From Pseudidiomarina indica (GTDB lineage: Bacteria; Pseudomonadota; Gammaproteobacteria; Enterobacterales; Alteromonadaceae), in assembly GCA_029279945.1 (NCBI GenBank), contig JAJUHK010000002.1, forward strand, positions 124,001 through 188,000: DNA of 64,000 bases, read 5' to 3'. The notes below the pieces were generated by a model. The model was not told where the DNA came from, made no database searches, and saw only the letters and a list, made by a program, of their open reading frames with translations. Position 1 is the stretch's first letter. Every line of letters starts with the position of its first letter. This document shows positions 18,778 to 28,654 of the stretch, piece after piece. Position numbers and translations under genes: made by a program.

Positions 18778-19722
18778 TTACCAGTTTAATACACGTTTGG
18801 GCGCTAACTGTTCATGCTGCTGCACGCCCAACCCGATCATCTGTCCAGTGCTACTATCCAGCACCCGCACCAAGGTATCCACAGGGACTGTTGGCAGCGG
18901 CACGCGTGGCACCGGATTACCTTGTCTAAAGCGTAAGCTATCCTGCTTCGCTAAGGTAACACTAGCAAACTGGCTGATCACGCTATCGACAGGCTCTAAA
19001 ATAGCATCTAATACGGTGTAATCACCCTGTTCTGGGTCCGTTTTTGCCGCAAGCTCCTCAAGTTCTGCCAGCGTCCAAACACGTCCTTCAACCCCTTCAA
19101 TCCATGTCCGCCGAAGTTCAGCAACATAAGCGCCACAACCTAGGAATTGCCCCATATCATCAATCAGCGTACGAATATAGGTACCTTTTGAGCAGGTCAC
19201 TTCCAACTGTAATTGATGAGAATCCCATCGCAGTCGTTTAATCTCATAAATTTTGATAGTGCGGGTTTTCCGTGGTACCTCGATACCTTGGCGGGCATAC
19301 CAATAGAGCGGTCGACCTTCGTGCTTCAGCGCTGAGTACATGGATGGTGACTGGTCTTGTTCGCCAGTAAAATGCGCAATGGCGCTGTCAATGCGGTCGC
19401 TATTAACGGCGGCTAACTGTGCTGGTGTTGCTTGCCACACCACGTCACCTTCCGCATCACTCGTGGTAGTGCGCTGGCCAAGCTGAGCCACAACCTGATA
19501 GGTTTTATCGGCCGCTAATGAAAAATGCGACAACTTCGTCGCTTCACCGAAACACAATGGCAACACGCCGGTGGCCAATGGGTCAAGTGCCCCGGTATGC
19601 CCCGCTTTATTGGCATTAAAAAAACGCCGCACTTGCTGAAGCGCGGCGTTTGATGTGAGACCTTGGGGCTTGTCTAATAAAATCACGCCGTTAACCACAC
19701 GGCCTGACTTACGTCGTCCCAT
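18778..19722 (-). CDS. truB: tRNA pseudouridine-55 synthase
   Basis: TruB isomerises U55 in the T-loop of tRNAs and also acts as a tRNA chaperone. The 314-residue protein has the catalytic D47 in GHTGALDPLATGVLP and the KxGTYIRTLI segment near residue 180. A C-terminal PUA-like domain follows. The ATG directly abuts the rbfA stop (TAA then ATG), so translation is coupled. Confidence 0.97.
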   Translation of the reverse strand: MGRRKSGRVVNGVILLDKPQGLTSNAALQQVRRFFNANKAGHTGALDPLATGVLPLCFGEATKLSHFSLAADKTYQVVAQLGQRTTTSDAEGDVVWQATPAQLAAVNSDRIDSAIAHFTGEQDQSPSMYSALKHEGRPLYWYARQGIEVPRKTRTIKIYEIKRLRWDSHQLQLEVTCSKGTYIRTLIDDMGQFLGCGAYVAELRRTWIEGVEGRVWTLAELEELAAKTDPEQGDYTVLDAILEPVDSVISQFASVTLAKQDSLRFRQGNPVPRVPLPTVPVDTLVRVLDSSTGQMIGLGVQQHEQLAPKRVLNW

Positions 19723-20136
19723 TTATTCGTCCTCTTGCTTATCCGGTGCTGTATCCGCTTTCACTGAGTTACTACGCTCCGCATCCCGACGCAGTGCTTC
19801 TGCAACTAAGCGGGACATCCGCAATCCTTCACCCAGTGATGGGTCATGAACGAAACGTAAATCCGGAGTGATCCGCGCACGAACTCGCTTACCTAACAGT
19901 GAGCGAATAAATCCAGCCGCCTCATTGAGTACTTTCAATGCGGTTTTTACGTAGTCATCATCATCGTTCAAAAAGGTGACGAACACTTTGGCATACGCTA
20001 AATCACGAGAAACTTCTACCTCAGACACTGTCACCAACGACACTCGAGGGTCTTTGATCTCACGTTGCAATATCAGCGCAATTTCACGCTGATATTGCTG
20101 TCCAACGCGGTCGGTACGGCTGTAATCTCTCGCCAT
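19723..20136 (-). CDS. rbfA: Ribosome-binding factor A
   Basis: RbfA is a KH-like 30S maturation factor needed for 16S rRNA 5'-end processing and growth in the cold. The 137-residue protein has the typical start [18 protein letters not shown] and the [14 protein letters not shown] and [11 protein letters not shown] segments. Its acidic C-terminal extension is ordinary for the family. The start overlaps the infB stop by one base (TAATG). Confidence 0.97.
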   Translation of the reverse strand: MARDYSRTDRVGQQYQREIALILQREIKDPRVSLVTVSEVEVSRDLAYAKVFVTFLNDDDDYVKTALKVLNEAAGFIRSLLGKRVRARITPDLRFVHDPSLGEGLRMSRLVAEALRRDAERSNSVKADTAPDKQEDE

Positions 20137-22811
20137 TAGAGGCTCCGCTCAACTTGTACGGTTTCAAACACTTCAATCTGATCGCCGACGCGAACATCAT
20201 TGTAGTTTTTCACACCAATACCACATTCCATGCCGTTACGAACTTCTTGCACGTCATCTTTAAAGCGGCGTAACGATTCAAGCTCACCTTCAAAGATCAC
20301 CACGTTGTCACGTAAGACACGAATTGGTGCAGAACGTTTCACGACACCTTCAACAACCATACAACCTGCGATAGCTCCAAGCTTCGGTGATTTAAATACA
20401 TCCCGAACTTCCGCCAAACCGATAATCTCTTGTTTGTACTCAGGAGCTAACATACCGCCCATGGCTGCTTTAACTTCGTCCAAGAGGTCATAGATAACAC
20501 TGTAGTAGCGTAAGTCTACTGATTCTTGGTCAATCAAGCGTTTTGCTGATGCGTCTGCCCGAACGTTAAAGCCGATGATAATGGCATTCGACGCGTTTGC
20601 CAGCGACGCATCGGTTTCAGTAATACCACCTACACCACTACCAATGATGTTCACTTTCACTTCATCAGTAGATAGCTTCATCAACGAATCAGAAATCGCT
20701 TCGAGTGAACCTTGTACGTCTGACTTAAGGACGATATTCAATTCTTTCACATCGCCTTCTTGCATATTTGCGAACATGTTTTCCAGTTTCGCTTTCTGCT
20801 GTTTTGCCAGCTTCACTTCGCGATATTTACCTTGACGGTAGTTCGCAACTTCACGGGCTTTACGTTCATCTTTCACCACCGTGGCTTCATCACCCGCTTG
20901 TGGAACACCAGATAACCCGAGTATTTCCACTGGAATTGATGGACCAGCTTCAGTCACTTCACGCCCGGTTTCGTCGCGCATCGCGCGAATCTTGCCGTAT
21001 TCAAGGCCACATAGAACAACGTCGCCACGACGTAGCGTTCCTTCCTGCACCAAGATTGAGGCAACCGGTCCACGGCCACGGTCGAGCCGAGATTCAATCA
21101 CGATACCGCGTGCCATACCAGTAGCAACAGCTTTCAAGTCGAGTACTTCAGCCTGTAACAATACCGCTTCAAGTAAGTTCTCGATCCCTTCACCAGTCCG
21201 CGCAGAGACCGGCACAAACATTACATCACCACCCCATTCCTCTGGGATAACATCGCGTTGTGCTAATTCGTTTTTAATCCGATCTGGATCAGCCTCAGGC
21301 TTATCCATTTTCGTGATCGCTACAACAATAGGCACCCCAGCAGCTTTCGCGTGCTGAATCGCTTCAATGGTTTGTGGCATCACGCCATCATCCGAAGCAA
21401 CCACAAGAATAACGATATCCGTTGCACTTGCACCACGAGCACGCATTGAAGTAAACGCGGCGTGTCCTGGAGTATCAAGGAAAGTAATCATGCCGTGCTC
21501 AGTCTTCACGTGGTACGCACCAATGTGCTGAGTAATACCACCGGCTTCGCCAGCCGCTACTTTCGCTTTGCGGATATGGTCTAGCAATGAGGTTTTACCA
21601 TGGTCAACGTGACCCATTACTGTAACTACCGGCGCTCTCGACACCAATTGCTTGTTCTGTTCTTCGTCGCGATCAGCCAAGATTTCTTGCTCAAGAGCGT
21701 TTTCACTGACCAGTACCACTTTGTGGCCCATTTCTTCAACCACTAAGGTGGCTGTTTCTTGGTCCAACACTTGGTTGATGGTGACCATTTCGCCCATTTT
21801 CATCATGGTTTTGATGACTTCACTCGCTTTTACCGCCATGCGGTTCGCTAATTCACCAACAGTAATGGTTTCACCTAAACGAACCTCACGCTCGACTGGT
21901 GCTGCTGGTTTATTAAAACCATGCTGTAGCGTTGACCGCTTACCACCTTTGCGGCGTTTTTCACGACGTGGAGCATCATCGCGATCATCATCTTTATGAC
22001 GGCGTTGTTTGTTTTGTTTACGACGAGCCCGGCGCTCTTCGCCTTCATCTTGCTCATCTTCTGCTTCACGAGCAGTTTGCGATGTAGTGAAGTGTACTTC
22101 TTCTTGCTCAGCACGCTTGCGCTTCGCTTCTTCTTCCTGCCACCGCGCTTCGTTTTCTTCTGCTAATCGACGTGCTTCTTCTGCTTGACGAGCTGCTTCT
22201 GCTTCCGCTTTTTTCCGCGCTTCTTCTTCCTGCGCTTTCCGTAAGCGCTCAGCTTCAGCTTTCGCCTCATCCGCACGCTGGCGTTCTTCAGGCGTCATCG
22301 CGGCACGTTTGTCAGCTTCTGCTTTCGCTTTCGCTTTCTCTTTTTCCTTCCGTGCAGCCTCTTGCTTAGCTTTCTCTTCGGCAGCTTTAGCTGCTGCTTT
22401 CGCTTGCGCTTCTGCAGCTTTCTTCGCTTCTTCTTCCTGCCGCTTTAGCTCTGCCGCTAGGCGCTCTTGTTCCAACCGTTCTTGTTCTGCTTGTTGTTGC
22501 TCTTCCAGTACCGAACGTTTGATGTAAGTCCGTTTCTTCCGAACTTCTACTTGCACCGATTTGGTACGACCAGGGCCGCCACCAATACTCAGGGTGCTCT
22601 TTTCTTTACGCTTTAACGTCATTTTGGCTGGCTCAGATGGAGCCGAGCCGCCATGCGATTTATTTAGATGCTTCAACAAAGCTGCCTTTTCTTGTTCATT
22701 AACACGGTCGCTTGGCTGTTTAGTAATGCCTGCTTCCGCAAACTGCTGCACCAAACGATCAACTGTCGTACCGACGTCTTTAGCTAGTTTATCCAGCGTT
22801 ACTTCTTCCAT
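20136..22811 (-). CDS. infB: Translation initiation factor IF-2
   Basis: IF-2 is the GTPase that brings fMet-tRNA to the 30S subunit and promotes subunit joining. The 891-residue protein begins with an IF2N domain (residues 1-50). A long highly charged Lys/Glu/Ala-rich linker follows (about 100-290), then a second IF2N. The G domain has G400-H-V-D-H-G-K406-T as G1 and DTPGH as G3. Domains II to IV follow, with the C-terminal fMet-binding module. The linker coding is repetitive and gives long spurious frames on the opposite strand. It sits 22 bp after nusA. Confidence 0.98.
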   Translation of the reverse strand: MEEVTLDKLAKDVGTTVDRLVQQFAEAGITKQPSDRVNEQEKAALLKHLNKSHGGSAPSEPAKMTLKRKEKSTLSIGGGPGRTKSVQVEVRKKRTYIKRSVLEEQQQAEQERLEQERLAAELKRQEEEAKKAAEAQAKAAAKAAEEKAKQEAARKEKEKAKAKAEADKRAAMTPEERQRADEAKAEAERLRKAQEEEARKKAEAEAARQAEEARRLAEENEARWQEEEAKRKRAEQEEVHFTTSQTAREAEDEQDEGEERRARRKQNKQRRHKDDDRDDAPRREKRRKGGKRSTLQHGFNKPAAPVEREVRLGETITVGELANRMAVKASEVIKTMMKMGEMVTINQVLDQETATLVVEEMGHKVVLVSENALEQEILADRDEEQNKQLVSRAPVVTVMGHVDHGKTSLLDHIRKAKVAAGEAGGITQHIGAYHVKTEHGMITFLDTPGHAAFTSMRARGASATDIVILVVASDDGVMPQTIEAIQHAKAAGVPIVVAITKMDKPEADPDRIKNELAQRDVIPEEWGGDVMFVPVSARTGEGIENLLEAVLLQAEVLDLKAVATGMARGIVIESRLDRGRGPVASILVQEGTLRRGDVVLCGLEYGKIRAMRDETGREVTEAGPSIPVEILGLSGVPQAGDEATVVKDERKAREVANYRQGKYREVKLAKQQKAKLENMFANMQEGDVKELNIVLKSDVQGSLEAISDSLMKLSTDEVKVNIIGSGVGGITETDASLANASNAIIIGFNVRADASAKRLIDQESVDLRYYSVIYDLLDEVKAAMGGMLAPEYKQEIIGLAEVRDVFKSPKLGAIAGCMVVEGVVKRSAPIRVLRDNVVIFEGELESLRRFKDDVQEVRNGMECGIGVKNYNDVRVGDQIEVFETVQVERSL

Positions 22812-22833
22812 AGTCTCTAGTACCCCCGTTGAT

Positions 22834-24333
22834 CTATTCTTCGTTACCGAACCAGCAAATATTACGAGCTTGCATAATCAACTCACCAGCTCTTTCAGCA
22901 GTGAGCCCATCGATATCAACTAAATCGTCGACACCTTGCTCGGCCAGGTCTTCTAAAGTGACTACACCACGGCTTGCCAAAGTATAGGCCAAGTGCTCAT
23001 CCAAGCCTTCAAGATTGAGTAGAGTTTCATCTGGCTCAGCGTTTTCCAATGACTCTTCATTGGCTAAAGCTTGTGTGGTGAGGACGGCTTTGGCGCGTGA
23101 CCGCAGTTCTTCAACTATGTCTTCGTCCATGCCATCAATTTCTAACAGTTCCTCAATTGGAACATAAGCTATTTCTTCTAAACTAGAGAACCCTTCGTCC
23201 ACCAACACCATGGCGAAATCGGCATCAATATCTAATTTAGAGGTAAACAAATTTAAAACTTTTTGTGCTTCGGCTTGGTTCTTTTCATTGAACTCAGTCA
23301 CCGACATCACATTTAACTGCCAGCCAGTCAATTGGCTTGCTAACCGCACGTTTTGCCCCGCTTTACCGATAGCTTGTGCTAAATTGCCTTCTTCAACCGC
23401 GATCTCCATGGTGTGGGCATCTTCATCGACAACAATCGATGCTACTTCGGCTGGCGCCATGGCATTAATAACGTATTGAGCTGGATTATCATCCCACAAC
23501 ACGATATCAACCCGCTCACCGCCCAGTTCACCAGAGACTGCTTGCACCCGAGCGCCACGCATACCAACGCAAGCACCCACTGGGTCAATGCGACGGTCAT
23601 TACTCTTCACTGCAATTTTGGCACGTGAACCTGGATCACGTGCAGCACCACGGATTTCAATCAGCTCTTCCCCAATTTCTGGCACTTCAATGCGGAACAG
23701 CTCAATTAAAAAGTCCGGGTGAGTACGGCTAACAAATAACTGTGCGCCACGCGCTTCTGGTCTTACGTCATACAGTAAACCACGAACTCGGTCACCCGCA
23801 CGAAATGATTCCCGCGGTAACAACTCTTCGCGATAGATAATAGCTTCAGCATTATTACCTAGATCTAAAATGACATGTTCGCGGTTAGCACGTTTAACGA
23901 TACCGCTAACTAACGAACCCACTTGGTCTTTATATTCATCAACGACTTTCGCGCGCTCAGCTTCACGAACTTTTTGTACGATAACTTGCTTCGCGGTTTG
24001 GGTCGTGATGCGGTCAAATTCGATGGATTCGATTTGTTCCTCAACGTAATCACCAGCCTGGATCGTCGGGTTTTCATACTGAGCCGCTGCGAGGCTGATT
24101 TCACGATAGGGGTTTTCTAATGGACGCTCGCTATCATCGACCACTAACCAACGACGGAATGTATCAAATTCCCCGGTTTGGCGATCGATGCTCACGCGTA
24201 CATCAATGTCACCCTCATATTTTTTCTTGGTGGCATGCGCAAGAGCAGACTCCAATGCTTCGAATATTTTCTCTTTCGATACGTCTTTCTCGTTGGAAAC
24301 CGCTTCTGCTACTAATAAAATTTCTTTTGCCAT
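22834..24333 (-). CDS. nusA: Transcription elongation/termination factor NusA
   Basis: NusA binds RNA polymerase and RNA to modulate pausing, termination and antitermination. I use ATG 24333, which matches the E. coli N-terminus (xKEILxVxEAVSNEK) and has AGGCAAGG upstream; a longer frame starts at 24354. The 499-residue product has an N-terminal polymerase-binding domain, S1 (about 135-200), KH1 and KH2, and two C-terminal acidic repeats. The second of these ends in [11 protein letters not shown]. It is 24 bp after rimP. Confidence 0.97.
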   Translation of the reverse strand: MAKEILLVAEAVSNEKDVSKEKIFEALESALAHATKKKYEGDIDVRVSIDRQTGEFDTFRRWLVVDDSERPLENPYREISLAAAQYENPTIQAGDYVEEQIESIEFDRITTQTAKQVIVQKVREAERAKVVDEYKDQVGSLVSGIVKRANREHVILDLGNNAEAIIYREELLPRESFRAGDRVRGLLYDVRPEARGAQLFVSRTHPDFLIELFRIEVPEIGEELIEIRGAARDPGSRAKIAVKSNDRRIDPVGACVGMRGARVQAVSGELGGERVDIVLWDDNPAQYVINAMAPAEVASIVVDEDAHTMEIAVEEGNLAQAIGKAGQNVRLASQLTGWQLNVMSVTEFNEKNQAEAQKVLNLFTSKLDIDADFAMVLVDEGFSSLEEIAYVPIEELLEIDGMDEDIVEELRSRAKAVLTTQALANEESLENAEPDETLLNLEGLDEHLAYTLASRGVVTLEDLAEQGVDDLVDIDGLTAERAGELIMQARNICWFGNEE

Positions 24334-24357
24334 TACCTTGCCTCGCCTACGCAATCC

Positions 24358-24816
24358 CTAGTTGAACTGAGGAACCAAATGAGCCTTTTTGATCGCTGAG
24401 TGCATTATTTTAAACGTCTCGCCATCAATGTTAAATTCAATATAATCACCGTCAACAGCAGCAATTACACCTTTAAACTTACGTTTACCTTGTTGCGCCA
24501 TGGTGAGTTCAACAGCGGCAATTTCACCAATATAAAGCGCATACTGCTCGACTTTAAAGAAAGGCCGTTCCATTCCTGGCGAAGAAACCTCAAGGTAGTA
24601 TTCGCTTTGGATTGGGTCTTCAACATCCAAAATCGCACTCACCTGATAGCTGACATCTGCACAGTCGTCGACTGTGACGCCATTATCACTATCAATGTAA
24701 ACACGCAACGTTGAATGTTTACCGGCACGCACAAATTCCACGCCCCATAGAGTGAAATCCAGCGCAGCTACGGCTGGTTCTAACATATCGTATAAACGGT
24801 CTTCCATTCGAGCCAA
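24358..24816 (-). CDS. rimP: Ribosome maturation factor RimP
   Basis: RimP assists late 30S subunit assembly. The 152-residue protein has the signature VEDPIQSEYYLEVSSPGMERPFF at about 85-107 and an SH3-like C-terminal domain. The TTG at 24816 is chosen because AGGAG lies 9 bases upstream; an ATG three codons later is the alternative. A terminator-like hairpin with a T-run ends only a few bases before this ribosome-binding site. This is the first gene of the nusA-infB operon. Confidence 0.95.
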   Translation of the reverse strand: MARMEDRLYDMLEPAVAALDFTLWGVEFVRAGKHSTLRVYIDSDNGVTVDDCADVSYQVSAILDVEDPIQSEYYLEVSSPGMERPFFKVEQYALYIGEIAAVELTMAQQGKRKFKGVIAAVDGDYIEFNIDGETFKIMHSAIKKAHLVPQFN

Positions 24817-24836
24817 GTTTGCTAACTCCTAAAAAC

Positions 24837-24857
24837 AAAAAAAGGGCGCAATCGCCC
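24837..24857 (-). terminator. Terminator-like hairpin immediately before the rimP ribosome-binding site
   Basis: On the minus strand a 5-bp GC stem (24853-24857 with 24844-24848) with a 4-nt loop leads into seven T residues, then G and five more T. The SD sequence AGGAG follows directly. It could end transcripts from the tRNA genes or act as a leaky attenuator for rimP-nusA-infB. Confidence 0.65.
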
Positions 24858-24928
24858 AGTGTTATTGACTGCCAACTCAAGTTCAGCGTCACTACACTAA
24901 ACTTGCCGCAGCAAAGGTCACATAGTAA

Positions 24929-24954
24929 AAAGCCCCGGACTGCTGCGGGGCTTT
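24929..24954 (-). terminator. Intrinsic terminator after tRNA-fMet
   Basis: A 9-bp stem (24929-24937 with 24946-24954) with an 8-nt loop is followed by a T-run on the minus strand. It lies about 25 bp beyond the 3' end of the tRNA-fMet gene. It is the first of two tandem terminator-like structures before rimP. Confidence 0.82.
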
Positions 24955-24979
24955 AAAAACACTGGACCCTTTTTGTTAT

Positions 24980-25056
<77 letters not shown>

Positions 25057-25121
25057 TCCGAAAACGTGTTGCTATTATACGGGTTTAAACTGATTACCGC
25101 AACCTATCCTGGTTGCAAATT

Positions 25122-25206
25122 TGGTGCGGATGGCGGGACTTGAACCCGCACGCCCGAAAGCACTACCCCCTCAAGATAGCGTGTCTACCAATTCCACCAC
25201 ATCCGC
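25122..25206 (-). tRNA. leuU: tRNA-Leu (GAG)
   Basis: The 85-nt class II tRNA has a long variable arm, a GCGGATG acceptor stem, anticodon GAG in the loop TTGAGGG and an encoded CCA. It lies between secG and the initiator tRNA, as leuU does in E. coli. All three are probably transcribed together. Confidence 0.95.
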
Positions 25207-25234
25207 AAAACTGACTCTGTTGCTCCCAACGGCA

Positions 25235-25561
25235 TTAATTGCCGTCTGGAACATCACTATTATCTGTTGGTACCGCTGGCACCTGATTTACTGGCACTTC
25301 GATTTCGTCGAATTTACTTTTGCTATCACCACTGCCAGCCGATAAGTTTCCTAATACTAAGCAGAGGATAAAGAATACGACCGCTAAGGTTGCAGTAGTA
25401 CGAGTCAAGAAGTTGCCTGAACCGCTTGCTCCGAATACTGTGTTTGATGCACCGGCACCAAAAGATGCTCCCATATCAGCGCCTTTCCCTTGTTGGATCA
25501 TCACGAAGCCAATCAAGATAATAGCGATGATTAAGTATGCAATTAATAAAATTTCGTACAT
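25235..25561 (-). CDS. secG: Preprotein translocase subunit SecG
   Basis: SecG is a small membrane component of SecYEG that stimulates protein export. The 108-residue protein has two transmembrane segments (about 3-22 and 54-74). The conserved loop QQGKGADMGASFGAGASNTVFG lies between them, and an acidic C-terminal tail follows. The start lies 3 bp after the tpiA stop, so the two are one unit. The tRNA-Leu gene begins 28 bp downstream. Confidence 0.97.
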   Translation of the reverse strand: MYEILLIAYLIIAIILIGFVMIQQGKGADMGASFGAGASNTVFGASGSGNFLTRTTATLAVVFFILCLVLGNLSAGSGDSKSKFDEIEVPVNQVPAVPTDNSDVPDGN

Positions 25562-25564
25562 ATC

Positions 25565-26329
25565 TTAGCTACTCCGGGTTTGCGCTGCAGTGCAAATGGC
25601 AACGAACTGATCAGCTGCTAAGCTGGCGCCACCAATCAAACCACCATCAATATCTGTTTGGGCAAAAAGCGCCGCGGCATTATCAGCCTTCACGCTGCCA
25701 CCATATAAAATCCGTACTTCGCGGCCTGCGCTGCCAAACTTTTCGGTCAGCCATTGGCGAATCATTGCATGCACTTCTTGTGCTTGCTCCGGGCTGGCAG
25801 TTGCGCCAGTCCCTATCGCCCAGATGGGCTCGTAGGCAATGACCAACTGCTCACAACGCGCTACCTGGCCCAGTGCCGCAGCTAACTGCGCGGCCACTAC
25901 AGCGAAGGTTTGTTGCTGCTGACGTTGTTCGGCACTTTCGCCTACACACAACACCGCAGTCATATTATCTTGCGCCAATACCTGGCTAACCTTTGCAGCA
26001 ATTCGGGGTTCGGAATCGCCGTACCATTGCCGCCGTTCAGAATGCCCGAGCAGAACAAAGCTTGCTCCGGCTTCGGCAAGCAACGAGCAACTATGCTCGC
26101 CAGTGTGTGCGCCATGAGAATGCTCATTCACATCCTGCGCACCCAAATAAATCTGATCGTAAAATACTGCCTGTTGCCACGCCTCAAGCAATACTGCTGG
26201 CGGGCATACGACAACCTGCACAGCAGGGTAATCGGCAGCATGCTCTCGGAGAGCTTCAGCCATGGTTGTGACCAGCTTACGGTCACCATTCATTTTCCAG
26301 TTAGCTATCACTAACGGTTGGCGTTGCAT
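25565..26329 (-). CDS. tpiA: Triosephosphate isomerase
   Basis: TpiA interconverts dihydroxyacetone phosphate and glyceraldehyde 3-phosphate in glycolysis. The 254-residue product shows K12 (ANWKMNG), the general acid H96 (LLGHSERR), catalytic E167 (AYEPIWAIGTG) and the phosphate-binding YGGSV. Three possible starts follow each other (GTG, ATG, ATG). I chose ATG 26329, which is best spaced from GAGGT. A GC-rich inverted repeat precedes the gene. Confidence 0.97.
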   Translation of the reverse strand: MQRQPLVIANWKMNGDRKLVTTMAEALREHAADYPAVQVVVCPPAVLLEAWQQAVFYDQIYLGAQDVNEHSHGAHTGEHSCSLLAEAGASFVLLGHSERRQWYGDSEPRIAAKVSQVLAQDNMTAVLCVGESAEQRQQQQTFAVVAAQLAAALGQVARCEQLVIAYEPIWAIGTGATASPEQAQEVHAMIRQWLTEKFGSAGREVRILYGGSVKADNAAALFAQTDIDGGLIGGASLAADQFVAICTAAQTRSS

Positions 26330-26351
26330 CATCACCTCGACTTCATTGAGA

Positions 26352-26379
26352 GCGGCGAGATATTACATAACCTCGCCGC
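26352..26379 (-). repeat. Inverted repeat between glmM and tpiA
   Basis: A perfect 8-bp GC-rich repeat (26352-26359 with 26372-26379) surrounds a 12-nt AT-rich loop, 22 bp before tpiA. The loop contains TAATAT, and TTGTAA lies 17 bp upstream on the minus strand, so it may overlap a weak tpiA promoter. There is no T-run. Confidence 0.4.
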
Positions 26380-26418
26380 AACTTACAAGCAGTGAATGTG
26401 GATTTTATGCGTGACTGA

Positions 26419-27759
26419 TTAATTACTAGCCGCTTCCACTTCTTGTGCGATCTCTTCTGCAAATTTTCGCACTGTGGCTTCCTCTGGCCCTTCCACCATG
26501 ACCCGAATCAGCGGCTCAGTGCCTGACTTTCGCAGCAACACTCGGCCATAGCGACCAAGTGCATGCTCTACTTCTCGCACCACCGATTGCACGTGATCTG
26601 CAGCAAGTGGGTCAGTGCCTGCAGAAAAATGCACATTCACCAACGCTTGTGGGTATTTTTCAAACTGCGTCAGTAGCTCATCCAACGTGCGCCCTTCCCG
26701 TTGCATTGCAGTTAGCACTTGCAAACCAGCAATGATTCCGTCACCGGTGCTATGGAATTGACGATTAATAATATGGCCAGAGTTTTCCCCCCCAATACGC
26801 CAATCTCGTTTGACTAATTCTTCTATAACGTAGCGGTCGCCCACCTTCGCCCGAACGAAGGGAATGCGGCGGTCAGTAAAAAACTTTTCTAACGCAAAAT
26901 TACTCATTAGGGTACCGACGATACCCCCTTGTAATAATCCATCTTGCTGCGCTGCACGGGCGAGGATGTAAATGATATCATCGCCATCGACAATCCGCCC
27001 ACTGGCAGTCACCATCATAATGCGATCACCATCACCATCGAGTGCAAAACCTAAGTCGGCCTTGTGAGCAAGTACTTGCTCGCGAATGGTATCTAAATGG
27101 GTTGCGCCGCACTGTTCATTAATATTCACGCCATTAGGTTCGGTACCAATTTCCCAGATATCGGCACCGAGCTCTTTCAACACATCAGGCGCAATGTGAT
27201 AGGTTGCCCCATGCGCGCAGTCCACCACAATCTTCAGACCTTTCAACGATAAATCTGACGGGAATACGCTCTTACAAAACTCAATATAGCGCCCTGGTGC
27301 ATCATAGATACGGCTCGCTCGCCCCATATTTTCTGACGGTACACAGCGAATTGGCTCATCAAGCAAACGTTCAATGGCGGCTTCTACGTCATCAGGTAGC
27401 TTACTGCCTTCGTCAGAGAAGAATTTGATGCCGTTATCATAATACGGATTATGTGATGCACTAATTACTATACCAGCCGCAGCTCGGAAGTTACGCGTTA
27501 AGTAGGCCACTGCCGGGGTTGGCATTGGACCTAAAAATTCCACGCTGACACCAGCGGATAACAACCCTGCCTCTAGGGCTGATTCCAACATATAGCCCGA
27601 CAAACGCGTGTCTTTACCGACTAACACCCGGTGGTTCCCGTTAGCGGACAAGATAGTGCCTGCTGCCCAGCCTAATTTAACCGCAAAATCAGGGGTAATC
27701 GGATAATCCCCAACCCGGCCACGCACCCCATCGGTGCCGAAATATTTACGTTGACTCAA
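26419..27759 (-). CDS. glmM: Phosphoglucosamine mutase
   Basis: GlmM converts glucosamine 6-phosphate to glucosamine 1-phosphate for UDP-GlcNAc, peptidoglycan and LPS. The 446-residue protein has the phosphoserine S102 in ISASHNP, the metal-binding loop DGDGDR near residue 240 and the sugar-binding GGENSGH. The [14 protein letters not shown] phosphate-binding loop is near the C-terminus. It overlaps folP by 4 bp, as in many gammaproteobacteria. Confidence 0.97.
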   Translation of the reverse strand: MSQRKYFGTDGVRGRVGDYPITPDFAVKLGWAAGTILSANGNHRVLVGKDTRLSGYMLESALEAGLLSAGVSVEFLGPMPTPAVAYLTRNFRAAAGIVISASHNPYYDNGIKFFSDEGSKLPDDVEAAIERLLDEPIRCVPSENMGRASRIYDAPGRYIEFCKSVFPSDLSLKGLKIVVDCAHGATYHIAPDVLKELGADIWEIGTEPNGVNINEQCGATHLDTIREQVLAHKADLGFALDGDGDRIMMVTASGRIVDGDDIIYILARAAQQDGLLQGGIVGTLMSNFALEKFFTDRRIPFVRAKVGDRYVIEELVKRDWRIGGENSGHIINRQFHSTGDGIIAGLQVLTAMQREGRTLDELLTQFEKYPQALVNVHFSAGTDPLAADHVQSVVREVEHALGRYGRVLLRKSGTEPLIRVMVEGPEEATVRKFAEEIAQEVEAASN

Positions 27760-28574
27760 ACGACTTCTCCTGCCAAGGTTGCTGCCACGATCCGCATAGC
27801 ATCAACCGTTTCCTTGACATCATGCACACGAATAATCTGTGCCCCCTTCAGTGCCGCAATCGTTGCAGCAGCCAAACTCCCAGCTAAGCGATCTGTCACG
27901 TCTCGGCCAGTCACCTGACCAATCATCGATTTACGTGACACACCAACAAGTAATGGTAACCCCAGCGCATGGAACTCATGTAAGTGATGCAACAGCTGGT
28001 AATTATGCTCAACTGATTTACCAAAACCAAACCCCGGATCAAGATAAATGTTATCTTTTTGTATGCCTGCTTGTACACAAGTTTGTACTCGATCAGCTAA
28101 AAAGTTTTTTACGTCCGTCACCACATGGTGGTAGTGCGGCTGGTGTTGCATCGTTCGTGGCTCACCCTGCATATGCATTAAACAAACTTTCACCGCCGGT
28201 GCCGAAGCCACCACCGCCACTGCTCCTTCATCGCGAAGGGCATTAATATCATTGATCATTTGCACATTTAGCTTAAGCACTTCAGCCATCACTTGCGCTT
28301 TGCAGGTATCCACAGATATCGGAACGTCAAAATTCGCTTGGATCGCTTCAATCACGGGCACAACCCGCTCTAATTCTTGTTCAACACTAACCCCTTCGCT
28401 ACCTGGGCGTGTCGATTCACCACCAATATCTAGCCAAGCAGCCCCTGACGTCACCATTTTTTCAGCTTGATACAGCGCCAGATCGACGCGATTATGGCGC
28501 CCGCCATCAGAAAATGAGTCGGGAGTCACGTTGAGGATCCCCATGACCTGAATTGCTGCTTGTATACCTGTCAT
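27756..28574 (-). CDS. folP: Dihydropteroate synthase
   Basis: FolP condenses p-aminobenzoate with dihydropterin pyrophosphate in folate synthesis and is the sulfonamide target. The 272-residue TIM-barrel protein has [15 protein letters not shown] at residues 11-25, GGESTRPG near 50 and the DPGFGFGK motif near 175. The loops look like the ordinary chromosomal sulfonamide-sensitive type. It lies downstream of ftsH beyond a terminator. Confidence 0.97.
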   Translation of the reverse strand: MTGIQAAIQVMGILNVTPDSFSDGGRHNRVDLALYQAEKMVTSGAAWLDIGGESTRPGSEGVSVEQELERVVPVIEAIQANFDVPISVDTCKAQVMAEVLKLNVQMINDINALRDEGAVAVVASAPAVKVCLMHMQGEPRTMQHQPHYHHVVTDVKNFLADRVQTCVQAGIQKDNIYLDPGFGFGKSVEHNYQLLHHLHEFHALGLPLLVGVSRKSMIGQVTGRDVTDRLAGSLAAATIAALKGAQIIRVHDVKETVDAMRIVAATLAGEVV

Positions 28575-28610
28575 TCGTAGCTACCTTGATTATTTATCCC
28601 AGATCAACAC

Positions 28611-28638
28611 AAAAAGCCCCGTAGAACGGGGCCTTTTT
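28611..28638 (-). terminator. Intrinsic terminator after ftsH
   Basis: A GC stem (28616-28621 with 28627-28632) with a 5-nt loop is extended by an A/T stem with one bulge. On the minus strand it ends in a T-run. It lies 17 bp beyond the ftsH stop and 36 bp before folP, so folP-glmM may rely on readthrough or its own promoter. Confidence 0.85.
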
Positions 28639-28654
28639 ACAACGCCAATTCAAT

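Noticed and set aside
20881-21357. Long open frame (158 codons) on the plus strand inside infB
   Set aside because: It is antisense to the conserved G domain of infB, has no ribosome-binding site and its composition mirrors the codon bias of infB.
22100-22520. Repetitive charged coding stretch considered as a tandem DNA repeat
   Set aside because: The repetition comes from the Lys/Glu/Ala-rich linker of IF-2, a normal family feature, and the DNA units are not regular.
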